A stretch of DNA of 64,000 nt from Candidatus Zixiibacteriota bacterium (GTDB taxonomy: Bacteria; Zixibacteria; MSB-5A5; GN15; FEB-12): contig JANQPI010000010.1 in NCBI GenBank assembly GCA_028289585.1, forward strand, positions 124,001-188,000. Direction: 5' to 3'. Shown here piece after piece: positions 37,234-45,587 of the stretch; the stretch's first letter is position 1; the number at the start of each line of letters is the position of its first letter. Both the position numbers and the translations under genes were made by a program. Below the pieces are notes generated by a model. The model was not told the origin of the DNA, did no database searches, and saw only the letters and a list, made by a program, of their open reading frames with translations.

Positions 37234-38886
37234 ATGCGCCAATTGCTATCGGTCGAGGGGTTGGAAGATAACTTCCGATTCCTCGTCATGGAGGTCTCCA
37301 AGCAGCTCGCCGAAACCGAACGTCGACTTGCCGAGCCGTCGGAAGTATCGATCGACGCGGTTATCAGCCGCGATGATTTCATCGACAATCTCAAGGCCAC
37401 GATTGAGACCAAGGCATACGCTTCGATCCGGGATCTGGATAACGACGATCAACAGACGATCAATCGGATCCGGGCTGTCAATACGATCACCAGCAATCTC
37501 GAGCGCCTTGCCGACTTCGCTGTCAATATCGTCTCCCAGACCGAATACCTGCGCGATCCCGCATTCATTCGGCGCTACGACTACCCTGCATACTTCCGCG
37601 TTATTGGCGACGCTGTTGATTTGATCGAGCCAGCCCTGCTCGATCTCAATATTGCCCAGGCGCTCAAGATCTGTCGGACCGAGTTCCGCCTGGACAACAT
37701 GTACAAGCACAGCTTCGACCATATTCTTGCAGAGCTGCGCACCGGTCGGGATACCGAAAACCTGGTCACGTCGCTCTTCATCATCCGCTATTTCGAGCGC
37801 ATGGGCGATGCTCTCCTCAATATCGGTGAGGCGATTATCTCTGCGGCCCTTGGTGAGAAGCTCAAGATTGACCAGTACGAGGCTCTCGAAGAGTCGCTGG
37901 AGGCGGCTGATCTCGGATCGGATATGAGTGACATGACGCTCGATGCGATTTGGGAAACGAAGTCCGGTTGTCGCATCGGGCGTCTGCGCGACCATTCCGG
38001 GATGTCTCGAACGGGGCGCGGCGTAATCTTCAAAGATGGTCGTGCGGCCAAGCTGCGTGCCGAGAAGGAAAGCATCGACCGGTGGAACGCACTTATCCCG
38101 GGACTGACGCCGCGCGTCCTCGACTTTCATGAACGTGGTGCCGATGCTACCATCCTCCTGGAAAACCTACCCGCGCGGACGTTTCAGGAGTATCTGCTCG
38201 ATCGTGATTCGAATCTCTTCGAAACGGCATTCGAGACGTTGCTCTCAACCCTTGGTTCGATTTGGAACGATACGCGGAGCGACGAGCCATCGGCGGCCCG
38301 GTTTGTCCGTCAGTTGCAACGTCGCATTGAGGATGTCTATAAGGTTCATCCAGAATTCCAACGTCGGGAATCTTCGATTGGTTCGCTGGAGTCGCCATCG
38401 TTTGACGCGATGTTAGAACGCGCGGCCGCTCTCGATGATCAGCTCGTATCGCCATTCAGTGTGCTGGTCCATGGGGACTTCAATATCGACAACGTGATGT
38501 ACGATGCCGAGAAGCAGCAAATCTACCTGATCGATCTGCATCGATCCCGTCAGTTCGACTACTGTCAGGATATCTCCGTCTTTCTCGTTTCCATCTTTCG
38601 GCAACCGATCTTCGAGCCCGAGTTGCGGCGCCGAATCAACGGTGTGGCACTTCGCTTTCTGGAGTGGTCACGTGAATTTGCAGTGACGAATAAAGACACG
38701 TCGTTTGAGGCACGTCTTACTGTCGGATTGGTTCGATCCATGATGACCTCGACACGATTCCAGCTTCATTACAAGTTTGCGAATGCCATGTATTTGCGCG
38801 CGGTTTTCTTGCTTGAGAAGCTGATTGCGCGCGAGTCACGTGACTGGGCAACGTTCCGGTTGCCCGACGATGTTCTGATTTACTAG
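37234..38886 (+). CDS. PhoU-domain / aminoglycoside-phosphotransferase-like kinase fusion
   Basis: 550 aa. Residues about 1-215 are two PhoU-type helical bundles (NTITSNLERLADFAVNI near 86-102 and IIRYFERMGDALLNIGEAI near 185-203). A linker leads to a kinase-like domain (about 245-550) with the APH/choline-kinase catalytic loop His413-Gly-Asp415-Phe-Asn-Ile-Asp-Asn420 and the metal-binding Asp434 in LIDLHRS. An N-lobe Lys is plausible in GRAAKLRAEKE. Both halves appear intact. PhoU domains report phosphate-transporter state; APH-like enzymes phosphorylate small molecules or proteins. This suggests a kinase governed by a PhoU-like sensor (inference). It lies ten bases after the first amphi-Trp gene and 12 before the ATP-grasp gene. 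Confidence 0.85.
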   Translation: MRQLLSVEGLEDNFRFLVMEVSKQLAETERRLAEPSEVSIDAVISRDDFIDNLKATIETKAYASIRDLDNDDQQTINRIRAVNTITSNLERLADFAVNIVSQTEYLRDPAFIRRYDYPAYFRVIGDAVDLIEPALLDLNIAQALKICRTEFRLDNMYKHSFDHILAELRTGRDTENLVTSLFIIRYFERMGDALLNIGEAIISAALGEKLKIDQYEALEESLEAADLGSDMSDMTLDAIWETKSGCRIGRLRDHSGMSRTGRGVIFKDGRAAKLRAEKESIDRWNALIPGLTPRVLDFHERGADATILLENLPARTFQEYLLDRDSNLFETAFETLLSTLGSIWNDTRSDEPSAARFVRQLQRRIEDVYKVHPEFQRRESSIGSLESPSFDAMLERAAALDDQLVSPFSVLVHGDFNIDNVMYDAEKQQIYLIDLHRSRQFDYCQDISVFLVSIFRQPIFEPELRRRINGVALRFLEWSREFAVTNKDTSFEARLTVGLVRSMMTSTRFQLHYKFANAMYLRAVFLLEKLIARESRDWATFRLPDDVLIY

Positions 38887-38898
38887 AAACAGGGGCCT

Positions 38899-39789
38899 AT
38901 GAGTTCGCGTTCAGATGTTCGTGTTGGAGTTATCGGTTTGCCCGGAGGGAAGTCGTCGGAGGCACTGGCCGATGCTGTGGCGAATCTTACCGGGGAACGT
39001 CTGCTCATTGATATCAGTGAAGTCGCCGTCGACTTCGCCCAGGGGACAGCCTCTTGGGGAGATGTCGCCCTCAACGAACTTGATGCCGTTGTGGTGAAGA
39101 AGGTCGGTCCTCATTACTCTCCCGATCTGCTCGATCGGTTAGAGCTCCTGCGTTGGCTGGAGGGGCGTGATGTTCGTGTCTTTTCACCGCCGCGGGGTAT
39201 GCAGATGGCTCTCGATCGGTTGAGTGGGACCGTTACGCTGCAGAACGGCGGGATTCCGATGCCCGATACCGTTGTTACGGAGTCGGTCGACGCCGCGGTG
39301 GCGACGGTTGAACGCTTTGGCGAAGCGATTTTCAAACCGTTCTATTCGACCAAGGCCCGTGGGATGCAGCTCCTGACGCCCGGACCTGAACTGCGTGATC
39401 GGATTATTGCCTTTCAGACGTCCGGCAACCCACTGATGTATATCCAGCGTAAGGTCGAGGTTCCTGGTCGTGACCTCGGCGTTGTCTTCCTGGGGGGGGA
39501 GTATGTCGGTACCTACGCCCGTGTCCAGCAGGGGGAATCGTGGAATACGACGATCCACGACGGCGGCAAATACGAATGTTTTCAGCCATCGGAACAAGTC
39601 ATCGAACTTGCCCATTCTGCTCAAGCGTTATTCGGATTGACGTTCACATCTGTCGATGTTGTCGAAACAGACACCGGACCGCTGGTCTTTGAAGTCTCAG
39701 CATTTGGAGGATTTTCCGGTCTCACCTCGTGTGGTATCGATGCCGCTGCGCGATACGCTGATTATGTCATTAAACAGGTGTCGTCATGA
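38899..39789 (+). CDS. GAK-system ATP-grasp enzyme
   Basis: 296 aa, RimK-like ATP-grasp fold. The N-terminal 90 residues form the first domain. An ATP-binding Lys is in FKPFYSTKARGM (about 137-148), the substrate/ATP region is LMYIQRKVEVPGRDLGVVFL (about 180-199), and the metal-binding end reads DVVETDTGPLVFEVSAFGGF (about 252-271). ATP-grasp enzymes join a carboxylate to an amine or thiol via an acyl-phosphate, for example in peptide tagging or cofactor polyglutamylation. Its ATGA overlap with the HprK-related kinase gene means the two are co-translated. This matches the GAK-system ATP-grasp family; the substrate is unknown. Confidence 0.85.
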   Translation: MSSRSDVRVGVIGLPGGKSSEALADAVANLTGERLLIDISEVAVDFAQGTASWGDVALNELDAVVVKKVGPHYSPDLLDRLELLRWLEGRDVRVFSPPRGMQMALDRLSGTVTLQNGGIPMPDTVVTESVDAAVATVERFGEAIFKPFYSTKARGMQLLTPGPELRDRIIAFQTSGNPLMYIQRKVEVPGRDLGVVFLGGEYVGTYARVQQGESWNTTIHDGGKYECFQPSEQVIELAHSAQALFGLTFTSVDVVETDTGPLVFEVSAFGGFSGLTSCGIDAAARYADYVIKQVSS

Positions 39790-40892
39790 CCGGCGTGTGC
39801 GAGCTGACTCTGGCCGACGTGACGGCATCGTATTCACTCGCTGTGGCCGAGCCATCGTTACATCTTGACTTCGCGGGCTGTCACGTTGCTGTCCAATCAC
39901 CCGAAACTGATATCATTCAGCACCTTACAGAGTACTACCGACCGTTTGTCGCGGCCTCAGAGACCAAACCCGATGTTGTCGTTCACGTCTTAGAACAGCC
40001 GTCGCCGGTCTTCGATCTTTCGTTTACGACCAAACCTCCCGATCGAGGGAAGACGAAGATTAAAGAAGAGTATGTCGATCTTGTTGACGGCCGAATCGTC
40101 CGCAAGCGTCTGACAGGTTTGGTCTTGATTTTCGGCAACGATCTCAATCTTTGTGTCGGTCCGGCGCGTGCGAACCTCAACCAAGTTGTTAACTTCATCA
40201 ATCATCGCCACATCCAGTGGCAGCTGGATGCCGAGGGATTACTCGCTCACGCGGCAGGCGTTCGAATCAATGAGACCGGGTTAGCTATGGCCGGAATGTC
40301 CGGCGCCGGAAAATCGACGCTGGCGTTGAAGTTGCTCACCCGAGGTGCTGATTTCGTTTCGAATGATCGTCTCATCCTCAGGCGTCGAGATAACGTGTTG
40401 ATGATGGGGGGCGTTGCGAAGTATCCGCGCATCAATCCGGGAACGATTCTCGGCAATCAGTTCTTGTCGCCGTTGCTTACGGAGGCTGATCGAGTTCGTT
40501 ACGAGTCGTTGGATGACGATGACTTATGGGAGCTTGAGGAAAAATACGATGTGCCCGTTTCCAAACTCTTTGGTGCAGACCGACTTCTTCTCGAAGCACC
40601 CGTATCCGCTATCGTGTTGCTGCGATGGCAACGTGGAGCGGGTGAGCTGAGCATTCGTCGGACGACTGCTATCGAAGTTCCTGAGGTAATCGAACCACTG
40701 ATGAAAGAGCGCGGGCTGTTCTATCTTATCCCCGGTCAGTATGGTCCCGCCCCCCTTGTTGCCGCCAACGAGTATGTGCGGCTGTTGGGTCCGACACCGT
40801 TAATTCTTCTTGAGGGTGGCGTCGCATTTGACGAAGCGGCCGAACGACTGTATTCTTACTGCCACGGAGGGGTCGACATTCAGTCGCTCTGA
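39786..40892 (+). CDS. HprK-related kinase B
   Basis: 368 aa. An N-terminal domain of about 150 residues precedes a P-loop kinase core: Walker A Gly170-MSGAGKST (Lys176), then FVSNDRLILRR (about 192-202) and the HPr kinase signature-like KYPRINPGTIL (about 215-225). HprK phosphorylates a serine on the sugar-transport protein HPr, but HprK-related A/B families occur without HPr and have other, unknown targets. No HPr gene is near. The start overlaps the ATP-grasp stop (ATGA), and the CofD-like gene starts four bases after its stop. It is a core GAK member. Confidence 0.85.
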   Translation: MTGVCELTLADVTASYSLAVAEPSLHLDFAGCHVAVQSPETDIIQHLTEYYRPFVAASETKPDVVVHVLEQPSPVFDLSFTTKPPDRGKTKIKEEYVDLVDGRIVRKRLTGLVLIFGNDLNLCVGPARANLNQVVNFINHRHIQWQLDAEGLLAHAAGVRINETGLAMAGMSGAGKSTLALKLLTRGADFVSNDRLILRRRDNVLMMGGVAKYPRINPGTILGNQFLSPLLTEADRVRYESLDDDDLWELEEKYDVPVSKLFGADRLLLEAPVSAIVLLRWQRGAGELSIRRTTAIEVPEVIEPLMKERGLFYLIPGQYGPAPLVAANEYVRLLGPTPLILLEGGVAFDEAAERLYSYCHGGVDIQSL

Positions 40893-40896
40893 TTGC

Positions 40897-42108
40897 ATGC
40901 CTGAAAACCAATCGCACGTTGTCAGGATCACGCGACCCGTTACGATTCCAGATCGCAAGCGGTTGTCGCGCTATCAGCAGGTGCCGGACCTCGGTCCGCG
41001 CATCCTCTTTTTCTCCGGTGGTAACGCACTGCGTGAGACCTGCCGCCAGCTGATTCGCTATACGTTCAACACGATTCATCTGGTCACTCCGTTTGACTCG
41101 GGGGGGAGCTCAGCGAAGCTGCGGGAAGCGTTTGCCATGCTGTCGGTCGGCGATTTGCGCAATCGACTAATGGCCTTGGCCGATCCGGGTGTGTTGGGCA
41201 ACCAGGATATCTACCATCTTTTCGCGCATCGTTTCCCAGACGATGAATCACCGGTTGATCTTCTACTCGAGTTAGAACGGATGATTGCTGGCGAACATCG
41301 TTTAGTGGCCGTAGTCGCTGACCCCATGCGGAAAGTCATTCGCAATCATCTGCGCTTCTTCCGAGAGGCAATGCCGGAAACGTTCGATCTGCGGGGAGCA
41401 TCAATTGGCAACCTGATTCTCACTGGCGGGTACTTGAACAATGATCGCTCGGTGGAAACCGTGAGCTTCATGTTTTCCCGGCTCGTTGAAGTGCGTGGCT
41501 TGGTTCGACCAACGATCAATGCTGACGCGCATTTAGCGGTTACCCTTGCCGACGGAAGCGAAATCGTGGGGCAGCATCTGATCACCGGCAAAAATGGAAT
41601 CGGTCAGATCACGAAGCCGATTCGATCAGTTCGTCTCGTTTCCGATCTCGATGAGCCCCAGGTGACGACGCTGACGGCGAGTCCGAGTATTCGCGAACAG
41701 ATCGACGACGCGGAAATGATTGTGTATCCGATCGGCTCGTTCTATTCAAGTCTGATTTCGAATCTCCTGATTGGTGGCATCGGTCAGTCGGTAGCGGGCA
41801 ATCCCGCACCCAAACTGTTTATTCCGAATACCGGCGTCGATCCCGAAATGCTCGGGCTGTCGGTTGCCGAGGCAGTCGAGCAATTGCTGGTTTTTCTGCA
41901 GCGTGACCAGTCCACCGTGATTCCGAATGATCGGTTGCTGAATTATGTCCTGGTCGACAGCCGTAACGGGTCTTATCCGACCGGACTCGATCTCGATGCG
42001 ATCGCCCAGATGAACGTGGAAGTTGTTGATACGTCATTAGTTTCGTCCGAATCCGCACCTCGGCTTGACCCCGCATTGCTCGCCCAGGCGCTCGTTTCCC
42101 TCGCCTAG
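40897..42108 (+). CDS. CofD-like protein of the GAK system
   Basis: 403 aa from ATG 40897, four bases after the kinase stop; a longer in-frame extension back to 40810 would overlap the kinase gene heavily and is unlikely. CofD/YvcK-family motifs are clear: ILFFSGGNALRE (about 30-41) and LVTPFDSGGSSAKLREAFAMLSVGDLRNRL (about 59-88), then ASIGNLILTGGYL (about 170-182) and IVYPIGSFYSSL (about 278-289). CofD transfers phospho-lactate to a deazaflavin to make coenzyme F420; YvcK-like relatives bind UDP-sugars. The GAK version is a separate branch with no known substrate. No other F420 biosynthesis gene is in the window. Confidence 0.85.
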   Translation: MPENQSHVVRITRPVTIPDRKRLSRYQQVPDLGPRILFFSGGNALRETCRQLIRYTFNTIHLVTPFDSGGSSAKLREAFAMLSVGDLRNRLMALADPGVLGNQDIYHLFAHRFPDDESPVDLLLELERMIAGEHRLVAVVADPMRKVIRNHLRFFREAMPETFDLRGASIGNLILTGGYLNNDRSVETVSFMFSRLVEVRGLVRPTINADAHLAVTLADGSEIVGQHLITGKNGIGQITKPIRSVRLVSDLDEPQVTTLTASPSIREQIDDAEMIVYPIGSFYSSLISNLLIGGIGQSVAGNPAPKLFIPNTGVDPEMLGLSVAEAVEQLLVFLQRDQSTVIPNDRLLNYVLVDSRNGSYPTGLDLDAIAQMNVEVVDTSLVSSESAPRLDPALLAQALVSLA

Positions 42109-42170
42109 GTCTCTTGACAGGGGAACGCGAGTAATACACATTGTGGAAAAGTCTGGAAAGGAAGGGCATC

Positions 42171-42515
42171 ATGTCCAAAAATGAGCTGAGTCTCAAAGGG
42201 ACGGTCGATCTTGAACGGGCGATCGGGTACCTTGAAGACCTCATCGCCTCGCTGAAAGCTGGGACGGTGCATATTCAGCAAGGGGATAAGGGGCTGACGA
42301 TTCATCCTCGCGATGTCGTCGATCTGGAAGTCGAAGTGGAACAGAAAAAGGCCAAGGAGAAATTCACGCTCGAGCTGGCCTGGCGCAATGGTGTCACAAC
42401 TCCTACCGAGAACGATCTCGTTATTACTTCGGAAGCTCCCGAGGAACCGGTTTCGGAAGAGGATGAGGCTGAGATGGACGCCGAAGTGGGTGAATTGGCA
42501 GAAGCCAAAGAGTAA
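42171..42515 (+). CDS. Amphi-Trp domain protein, second copy, with acidic tail
   Basis: 114 aa. The amphi-Trp core (VDLERAIGYLEDLIASLKAG, then LTIHPRDVVDLEVEVEQKK and FTLELAWRNG with the conserved Trp) spans about 1-85. The last 30 residues are very acidic (SEAPEEPVSEEDEAEMDA...), a tail missing in the first copy. ATG 42171 follows AAGGAAGG; an in-frame start at 42141 is less likely. It closes the GAK operon, 62 bases after the CofD-like gene and directly before a strong terminator. The acidic tail suggests a binding function (inference). Confidence 0.8.
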   Translation: MSKNELSLKGTVDLERAIGYLEDLIASLKAGTVHIQQGDKGLTIHPRDVVDLEVEVEQKKAKEKFTLELAWRNGVTTPTENDLVITSEAPEEPVSEEDEAEMDAEVGELAEAKE

Positions 42516-42541
42516 GCGGTCCAGCAACAGAGTTTACTAAG

Positions 42542-42575
42542 CCGGCATCACCGTATTTGATGTCGGTTTTTTTTT
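42542..42575 (+). terminator. Intrinsic terminator of the GAK operon
   Basis: A nine-bp stem, CCGGCATCA (42542-42550) with TGATGTCGG (42558-42566), one G-T pair, seven-base loop, then nine T residues (42567-42575). The GGAGGA ribosome site of the phosphatase gene starts at the very next base, so any phosphatase message must either begin upstream and read through, or start within the terminator. Confidence 0.92.
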
Positions 42576-42590
42576 GGAGGAACGGGCGCA

Positions 42591-44246
42591 GTGAAACGGA
42601 TGTCTCGCGGGATTGGTGTCATCGTTGCAGCGATCGTCGTTGGATCGTGCGGTCAAACGCAACAAACAGATCAACCGAAAGTCATTATCTCACTCGTCGT
42701 CGATCAACTGCGGCCCGACTTCCTCACTCGATTCTATGATCACTTTGCTCCCGACGGTGGTCTTCGTCGACTCGTTGACCACGGGAGTGTTTTCCTTAAC
42801 GCTTACCACGCTCATGCCGTAACGGCAACTGCGCTTGGGCATGCTTCGGTTGCCACCGGAGCCCATCCGCGTACCCATGGAATTACCGGAAACTCATTCT
42901 GGTATGCTCCCGCGGTTGAGTTTCGCTATGCGGCCGGCGATCCGGCTCATCCGGTCATTGGCTATCCGGCGGCACAGCCGATCTCGCCTGCCAACCTCCA
43001 GGTGACTGCACTCAGTGATTGGATGAAGGATGCTGATCCGACCAGTCTTGCCTATGCGGTGGCAATCAAAGATCGCGCCGCATCCATGTCAGCAGGGCAG
43101 CGCCCCGACGGAGCCTACTGGTACATCGGTGGTACCGGTGAGTTTGCGACGTCAACCTACTATGAGGCCGCCCTCCCAGACTGGCTTGACCGGTTCAATA
43201 CCTCGCAGATCTCCGGTCTGTGGCGTGACTCCGTCTGGTCGAAAATTGGCTCTCCAGAGGCGTACGGTGATTGTCGTGCGGATTCGTTTGTCTATGAAAA
43301 CGATGGCATCCATGTCACGTTTCCCCACACCGAGCATATGAATGCCGATACCGGTCGGACAGCCTACAGCCGACTGATTCGGGTATCGCCATTTGGCGAC
43401 ATGCTGACGCTAACGCTCGCTGAGTCTCTTCTGGTGAATACCGAGCTGGGGCAGGACAAGGTGGCCGACTATCTGTCGGTCTGTCTGTCGAGTGCCGACT
43501 ACACCGGTCATGCCTATGGCCCTTACAGCCATGAGATTGCCGACTATTACCTGCGGCTCGATATCCGTCTCGGTCAGTTCTTCTCGTTCCTCGATGAACG
43601 CTTTGGGGAGGACGGGTGGTGGCTTGTTCTTAGCTCGGATCACGGTGTCTTGCCACTTCCGGAGGAGCTCGCCGCACGTGGGGAATCGGGGGTGCGCATC
43701 TCAAGTGACTCGTCTGCACAGGAGATCATGAGCGTTTTGGATACGATCGATTTTGGTCCGGACGGCGGCCGGTGGGTTCCCTATACGTTCGCCGGCTCTG
43801 CTGGAATCGCCCTCGACCGCGATTCCCTGGCCGCCGCCGGGATCGCACCCGATAGGGTCCGGTCGCGCTATGCGGCGGCGATTCGCTCGCTCCCGTATGT
43901 GGCCGACGTGTTCACGGTCGACGAACTTCGCGATCGCTCCGCCGCGGATCGACCGTTGGGTGAGCTCTTTGTGAACAACTATTACCCGGACCGCACAGCC
44001 GACCTGATCATTGCCTGGCAGCCGGGTGTTCTTGTTACCTCTTGGCGGCAGGGCACCAACCACGGCTCACCACACCGATACGATACCGATATACCGATTG
44101 TCTTCTACGGCTCCGCCTTTCCGGCCGAGCGGAGAAGCGACCGAATTCGATCGGTCGATATTGCACCAACCCTGGCCGGTCTGCTGGGCATTGATCTGCC
44201 CGAGTCGGTAGACGGAGTAGCTGTTGGCTTCGAAACCGCACCGTAA
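42591..44246 (+). CDS. PafA-like alkaline phosphatase lipoprotein
   Basis: 551 aa. A lipoprotein signal is likely (VVGSC, lipidated Cys20). The fold is alkaline phosphatase/nucleotide pyrophosphatase: metal ligand region LVVDQLRPD (Asp38), nucleophile Thr80 by alignment with the TxxGH pattern (TATALGHAS), LSSADYTGHAYGPYS near 300 with metal ligands, SSDHG near 347 and NHGSPHRYD near 480. A Thr rather than Ser nucleophile is typical of the PafA group, which is secreted and works even when phosphate is plentiful. GTG 42591 lies nine bases after GGAGGA. It would release phosphate from external phosphomonoesters, fitting the surrounding phosphate genes. Confidence 0.88.
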   Translation: MKRMSRGIGVIVAAIVVGSCGQTQQTDQPKVIISLVVDQLRPDFLTRFYDHFAPDGGLRRLVDHGSVFLNAYHAHAVTATALGHASVATGAHPRTHGITGNSFWYAPAVEFRYAAGDPAHPVIGYPAAQPISPANLQVTALSDWMKDADPTSLAYAVAIKDRAASMSAGQRPDGAYWYIGGTGEFATSTYYEAALPDWLDRFNTSQISGLWRDSVWSKIGSPEAYGDCRADSFVYENDGIHVTFPHTEHMNADTGRTAYSRLIRVSPFGDMLTLTLAESLLVNTELGQDKVADYLSVCLSSADYTGHAYGPYSHEIADYYLRLDIRLGQFFSFLDERFGEDGWWLVLSSDHGVLPLPEELAARGESGVRISSDSSAQEIMSVLDTIDFGPDGGRWVPYTFAGSAGIALDRDSLAAAGIAPDRVRSRYAAAIRSLPYVADVFTVDELRDRSAADRPLGELFVNNYYPDRTADLIIAWQPGVLVTSWRQGTNHGSPHRYDTDIPIVFYGSAFPAERRSDRIRSVDIAPTLAGLLGIDLPESVDGVAVGFETAP

Positions 44247-44333
44247 TGAACCCCTGAAGCTTGACATCGCAGCACCCGCGGCCGACTTTCACAGGCACTC
44301 AATGAATCGGTTAACCCTATCAGGATCATAGTG

Positions 44334-45485
44334 ATGAAACGGATTGCCACGGCCCTTGGCGTCGCTCTCATGGCGCTGGCTACCATCCAGTGCGGCGGGG
44401 GCGGAGATACTGCCACCGAAGCCGATACGATTAAAATTGGTGCATACCTCTCACTGACCGGACTGACCGCAACGTTCGGTGTCTCGACCCGTCACGGGGT
44501 TGAGATGGCGGTCGATGAAATCAACGCCGCGGGCGGTATCAACGGCCGGACGATTGAAATCTACTTCGAGGATACGCAGTCTAAGCCGGAGGAGGCACCG
44601 TCGGCAGTCAACAAGCTGATTGCTGCTCACAATGTGTCCGCAATCATCGGCGAAATCGCCTCCTCGCGAACCCTGGCTGCCGCACCAATCGCTCAGGCGA
44701 GTGGGGTACCGATGGTCACACCGGGATCGACCAATCCCCAGGTGACCGAAGTCGGCGACTACATCTTCCGTGTTTGTTACATCGATCCGTTCCAGGGGGA
44801 AGTCCTTGCGAAGTTCATTGCCAACTCACTCGGAGCCACCCGAGTGGCCGTACTTCGTGATGTTAAGAACGACTACTCGGTCGGACTTGCCCAGTACTTC
44901 ACGGAGACATTCGAGTCGCTCGGTGGCGAGATTGTTGCCAACCAGGCGTATTCGGAGGGGGATGCCGACTTCAAGGCACAGCTGACGGCAATTCGGGGGA
45001 CCGATCCCGAGGTCATCTTCGTTCCCGGGTACTACACTGAATCGGCACTCATCGTGAAGCAGGCGAGGGAATTGAATCTCAACATGCCGATCGTTGGTGG
45101 TGACGGTTGGGATAGCTCCAAGCTTCTCGAGATCGGCGGCGATGCGATGGAAAACACCTACTTCACCAATCACTACGCCGCTGATGACACCACTGCGGTC
45201 GTTCAGCAGTTCGTAGCGCGCTATGCCGAACGCTTCGACCAAAGTACACCGGACGCCATGGCGGTTCTGGGCTACGATGCCGCGAAGATCCTATTCGATG
45301 CTATCCGTCGGGCGGGATCCGACGATCGCACGGCGATCCGCGATGCGCTCGCCCAGACGCGTGATTTTCCCGGGGTAGCCGGTGTGACCACGATCGACGA
45401 AAATCGTAACGCCAAGAAGTCAGCCGTCATTATCCAGGTCAAAGATGGTGCTCTGCGCTACTACGAGACCGTTAATCCCGATTGA
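44334..45485 (+). CDS. livK: Branched-chain amino acid-type ABC substrate-binding lipoprotein
   Basis: 383 aa from ATG 44334 (a GTG three bases earlier is also possible; AGGAT at 44323 fits the ATG). Signal peptide ends in a lipobox with lipidated Cys20 (LATIQC) and a short Gly/Thr-rich linker. The periplasmic-binding type 1 fold is clear: IKIGAYLSLTGLTATFG, VEMAVDEINAAGGING, SAIIGEIASSRTLAAAPIAQ and VPMVTPGSTNP. LivK/LivJ-type proteins bind Leu/Ile/Val but also other amino acids and amides, so the exact ligand is open. It leads the livKHMGF operon; a hairpin follows before livH. Confidence 0.9.
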   Translation: MKRIATALGVALMALATIQCGGGGDTATEADTIKIGAYLSLTGLTATFGVSTRHGVEMAVDEINAAGGINGRTIEIYFEDTQSKPEEAPSAVNKLIAAHNVSAIIGEIASSRTLAAAPIAQASGVPMVTPGSTNPQVTEVGDYIFRVCYIDPFQGEVLAKFIANSLGATRVAVLRDVKNDYSVGLAQYFTETFESLGGEIVANQAYSEGDADFKAQLTAIRGTDPEVIFVPGYYTESALIVKQARELNLNMPIVGGDGWDSSKLLEIGGDAMENTYFTNHYAADDTTAVVQQFVARYAERFDQSTPDAMAVLGYDAAKILFDAIRRAGSDDRTAIRDALAQTRDFPGVAGVTTIDENRNAKKSAVIIQVKDGALRYYETVNPD

Positions 45486-45531
45486 GATATCGGTAGTCAG
45501 ATAACAGACATTGTCGGCTTGTCCGAACGGT

Positions 45532-45559
45532 ACGGTCATCCGCATTTCCGGATGACCGT
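45532..45559 (+). terminator. Hairpin between livK and livH (partial terminator/attenuator)
   Basis: A perfect 11-bp stem, ACGGTCATCCG (45532-45542) with CGGATGACCGT (45549-45559), six-base loop, then TATCGTGTTGTT. A weak terminator here would give more binding protein than permease, a common arrangement in ABC importer operons. Confidence 0.65.
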
Positions 45560-45587
45560 TATCGTGTTGTTCGGAAGTGAACGCTGA

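Noticed and set aside
40810-40896. N-terminal extension of the CofD-like protein by 29 residues
   Set aside because: It would overlap the kinase gene by about 80 bases and adds unrelated residues. ATG 40897, right after the kinase stop, fits the operon.
35756-42515. Reading the CofD-like and ATP-grasp genes as coenzyme F420 biosynthesis
   Set aside because: CofC, CofE, CofG/H and F420-dependent enzymes are missing, and the partners (HprK-related kinase, amphi-Trp proteins) are those of the GAK system instead.
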